A DNA stretch of 64,000 nt. Source: Pauljensenia sp018375675. Lineage in GTDB: Bacteria; Actinomycetota; Actinomycetes; Actinomycetales; Actinomycetaceae. The stretch lies in contig JAPWAE010000001.1 of NCBI GenBank assembly GCA_041432705.1, positions 310,001-374,000 of the forward strand, in the 5' to 3' direction. Position 1 is the first letter of the stretch, and each line of letters begins with the position of its first letter. Positions 63,782-64,000 of the stretch are shown here, piece by piece. The notes under the pieces are model-generated. The model searched no databases. It saw only the letters and a program-made list of their open reading frames with translations, and had not been told where the DNA came from. The position numbers and the translations under genes were made by a program.

Positions 63782-64000
63782 TTCACCGTTCCAATCGGCT
63801 TCACGCTGATGATTTCAGGAGCCAGTCCGCTCGTACGAGCCCAGTCTTCCGGCGAGGAGGTCGCCGCGAGTTCGAGCGACTCGTTCATCTCCTCGTGCAC
63901 CCCACGCAGCAGATGATCCATGCTCAGTCCGCAAGAGGCGCCCGTCAGCGCGTCCTTAATCGCGTACTTCTTGGCGCGTTCGACGATGCCGGCAATGAGA
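63778..64000 (-). CDS. arc: Proteasome-associated AAA ATPase ARC/Mpa, C-terminal end (runs off the window)
   Basis: Only the last 73 or so codons are seen. They read IVERAKKYAIKDALTGASCGLSMDHLLRGVHEEM...EDWARTSGLAPEIIS, which aligns with the C-terminal helical part of Mpa/ARC. The protein stops shortly after the DWARxSG motif with VKPIGTVK. The GQYL tail that docks Mpa into the 20S proteasome is absent. The stop overlaps dop. The AAA domain and OB domains lie beyond the window. Confidence 0.9.
   Translation of the reverse strand, partial: LIAGIVERAKKYAIKDALTGASCGLSMDHLLRGVHEEMNESLELAATSSPEDWARTSGLAPEIISVKPIGTVK

Noticed and set aside
62393..63916. A 507-codon plus-strand open frame over dop
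   Set aside because: Antisense shadow of dop.

Overview
The window is dense, high-GC bacterial chromosome from an actinobacterium. The evidence is RbpA, an mIHF-type DNA-binding protein, the Pup-ligation genes (arc, dop, pup, pafA), PafB/PafC, OpcA, the DUF881/Sbp/GarA/FtsR group, a Ppm-type mannosyltransferase beside Lnt, and frequent GTG starts with 4-base ATGA/GTGA overlaps. Gene content and the proteasome-less Pup locus fit Actinomycetaceae (Actinomyces/Schaalia-like). That assignment is inference; no rRNA is present to prove it. I see no prophage, insertion sequence, CRISPR array or rRNA operon. The region is mostly core genome.

Layout. 1-4929 (minus): pentose-phosphate genes tkt, zwf, opcA and the start of pgl, with no transaldolase gene among them. 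5057-10991 (plus): xerD, parA, scpA, scpB, rluB, tyrA and cmk, tightly overlapped (chromosome organisation, recombination, rRNA modification, tyrosine synthesis). 11010-16187: a mixed block with a Tyr-repeat membrane protein, a tRNA-Pro(GGG), a structured gene-free stretch, a DUF421 membrane protein, a PH-domain protein, a Tag glycosylase with degenerate zinc ligands, and der. Then murE (minus) and pepN (plus) diverge. 20496-24466 (plus): DUF881-sbp-DUF881, garA, ftsR and a second MerR gene whose upstream region carries two strong dyads. 24548-27368: an Hsp70-like ATPase, a PAP2 enzyme and rbpA.

27365-34434 (minus): a polyprenol-phosphate mannosyltransferase, lnt, helY, pafC and pafB. 34484-36502 (minus): a substrate-binding lipoprotein and a permease under a clear FMN riboswitch, hence a probable riboflavin transporter (RibXY type) without its ATPase gene here. 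36616-46008 (minus): one long run mihF-gmk-rpoZ-coaBC-metK-VKOR-priA-fmt-rsmB-rpe. 46110-54348 (minus): the complete UMP pathway operon pyrR-pyrB-pyrC-carA-carB-pyrF, with a PyrR-binding stem-loop over the pyrR ribosome-binding site. 54523-54975 (plus): two tandem CsoR/CstR-like operators ahead of a small Cys-containing DUF2249 (TusA-fold) gene.

55049-59574 (minus): aroC-aroK-aroB-(aroK paralogue)-efp-nusB; the extra kinase-like protein has lost the shikimate kinase signature. 59635-64000 (minus): arc(end)-dop-pup-pafA-FKBP. The visible C-terminus of the ARC ATPase lacks the proteasome-docking GQYL tail, so pupylated proteins are probably not delivered to a 20S proteasome.

The points most worth follow-up are the tandem CsoR-like boxes plus DUF2249 gene, the FMN-riboswitch transporter without ATPase, the structured gene-free stretch next to tRNA-Pro, the MerR dyads, the diverged shikimate-kinase paralogue, and the tail-less ARC.
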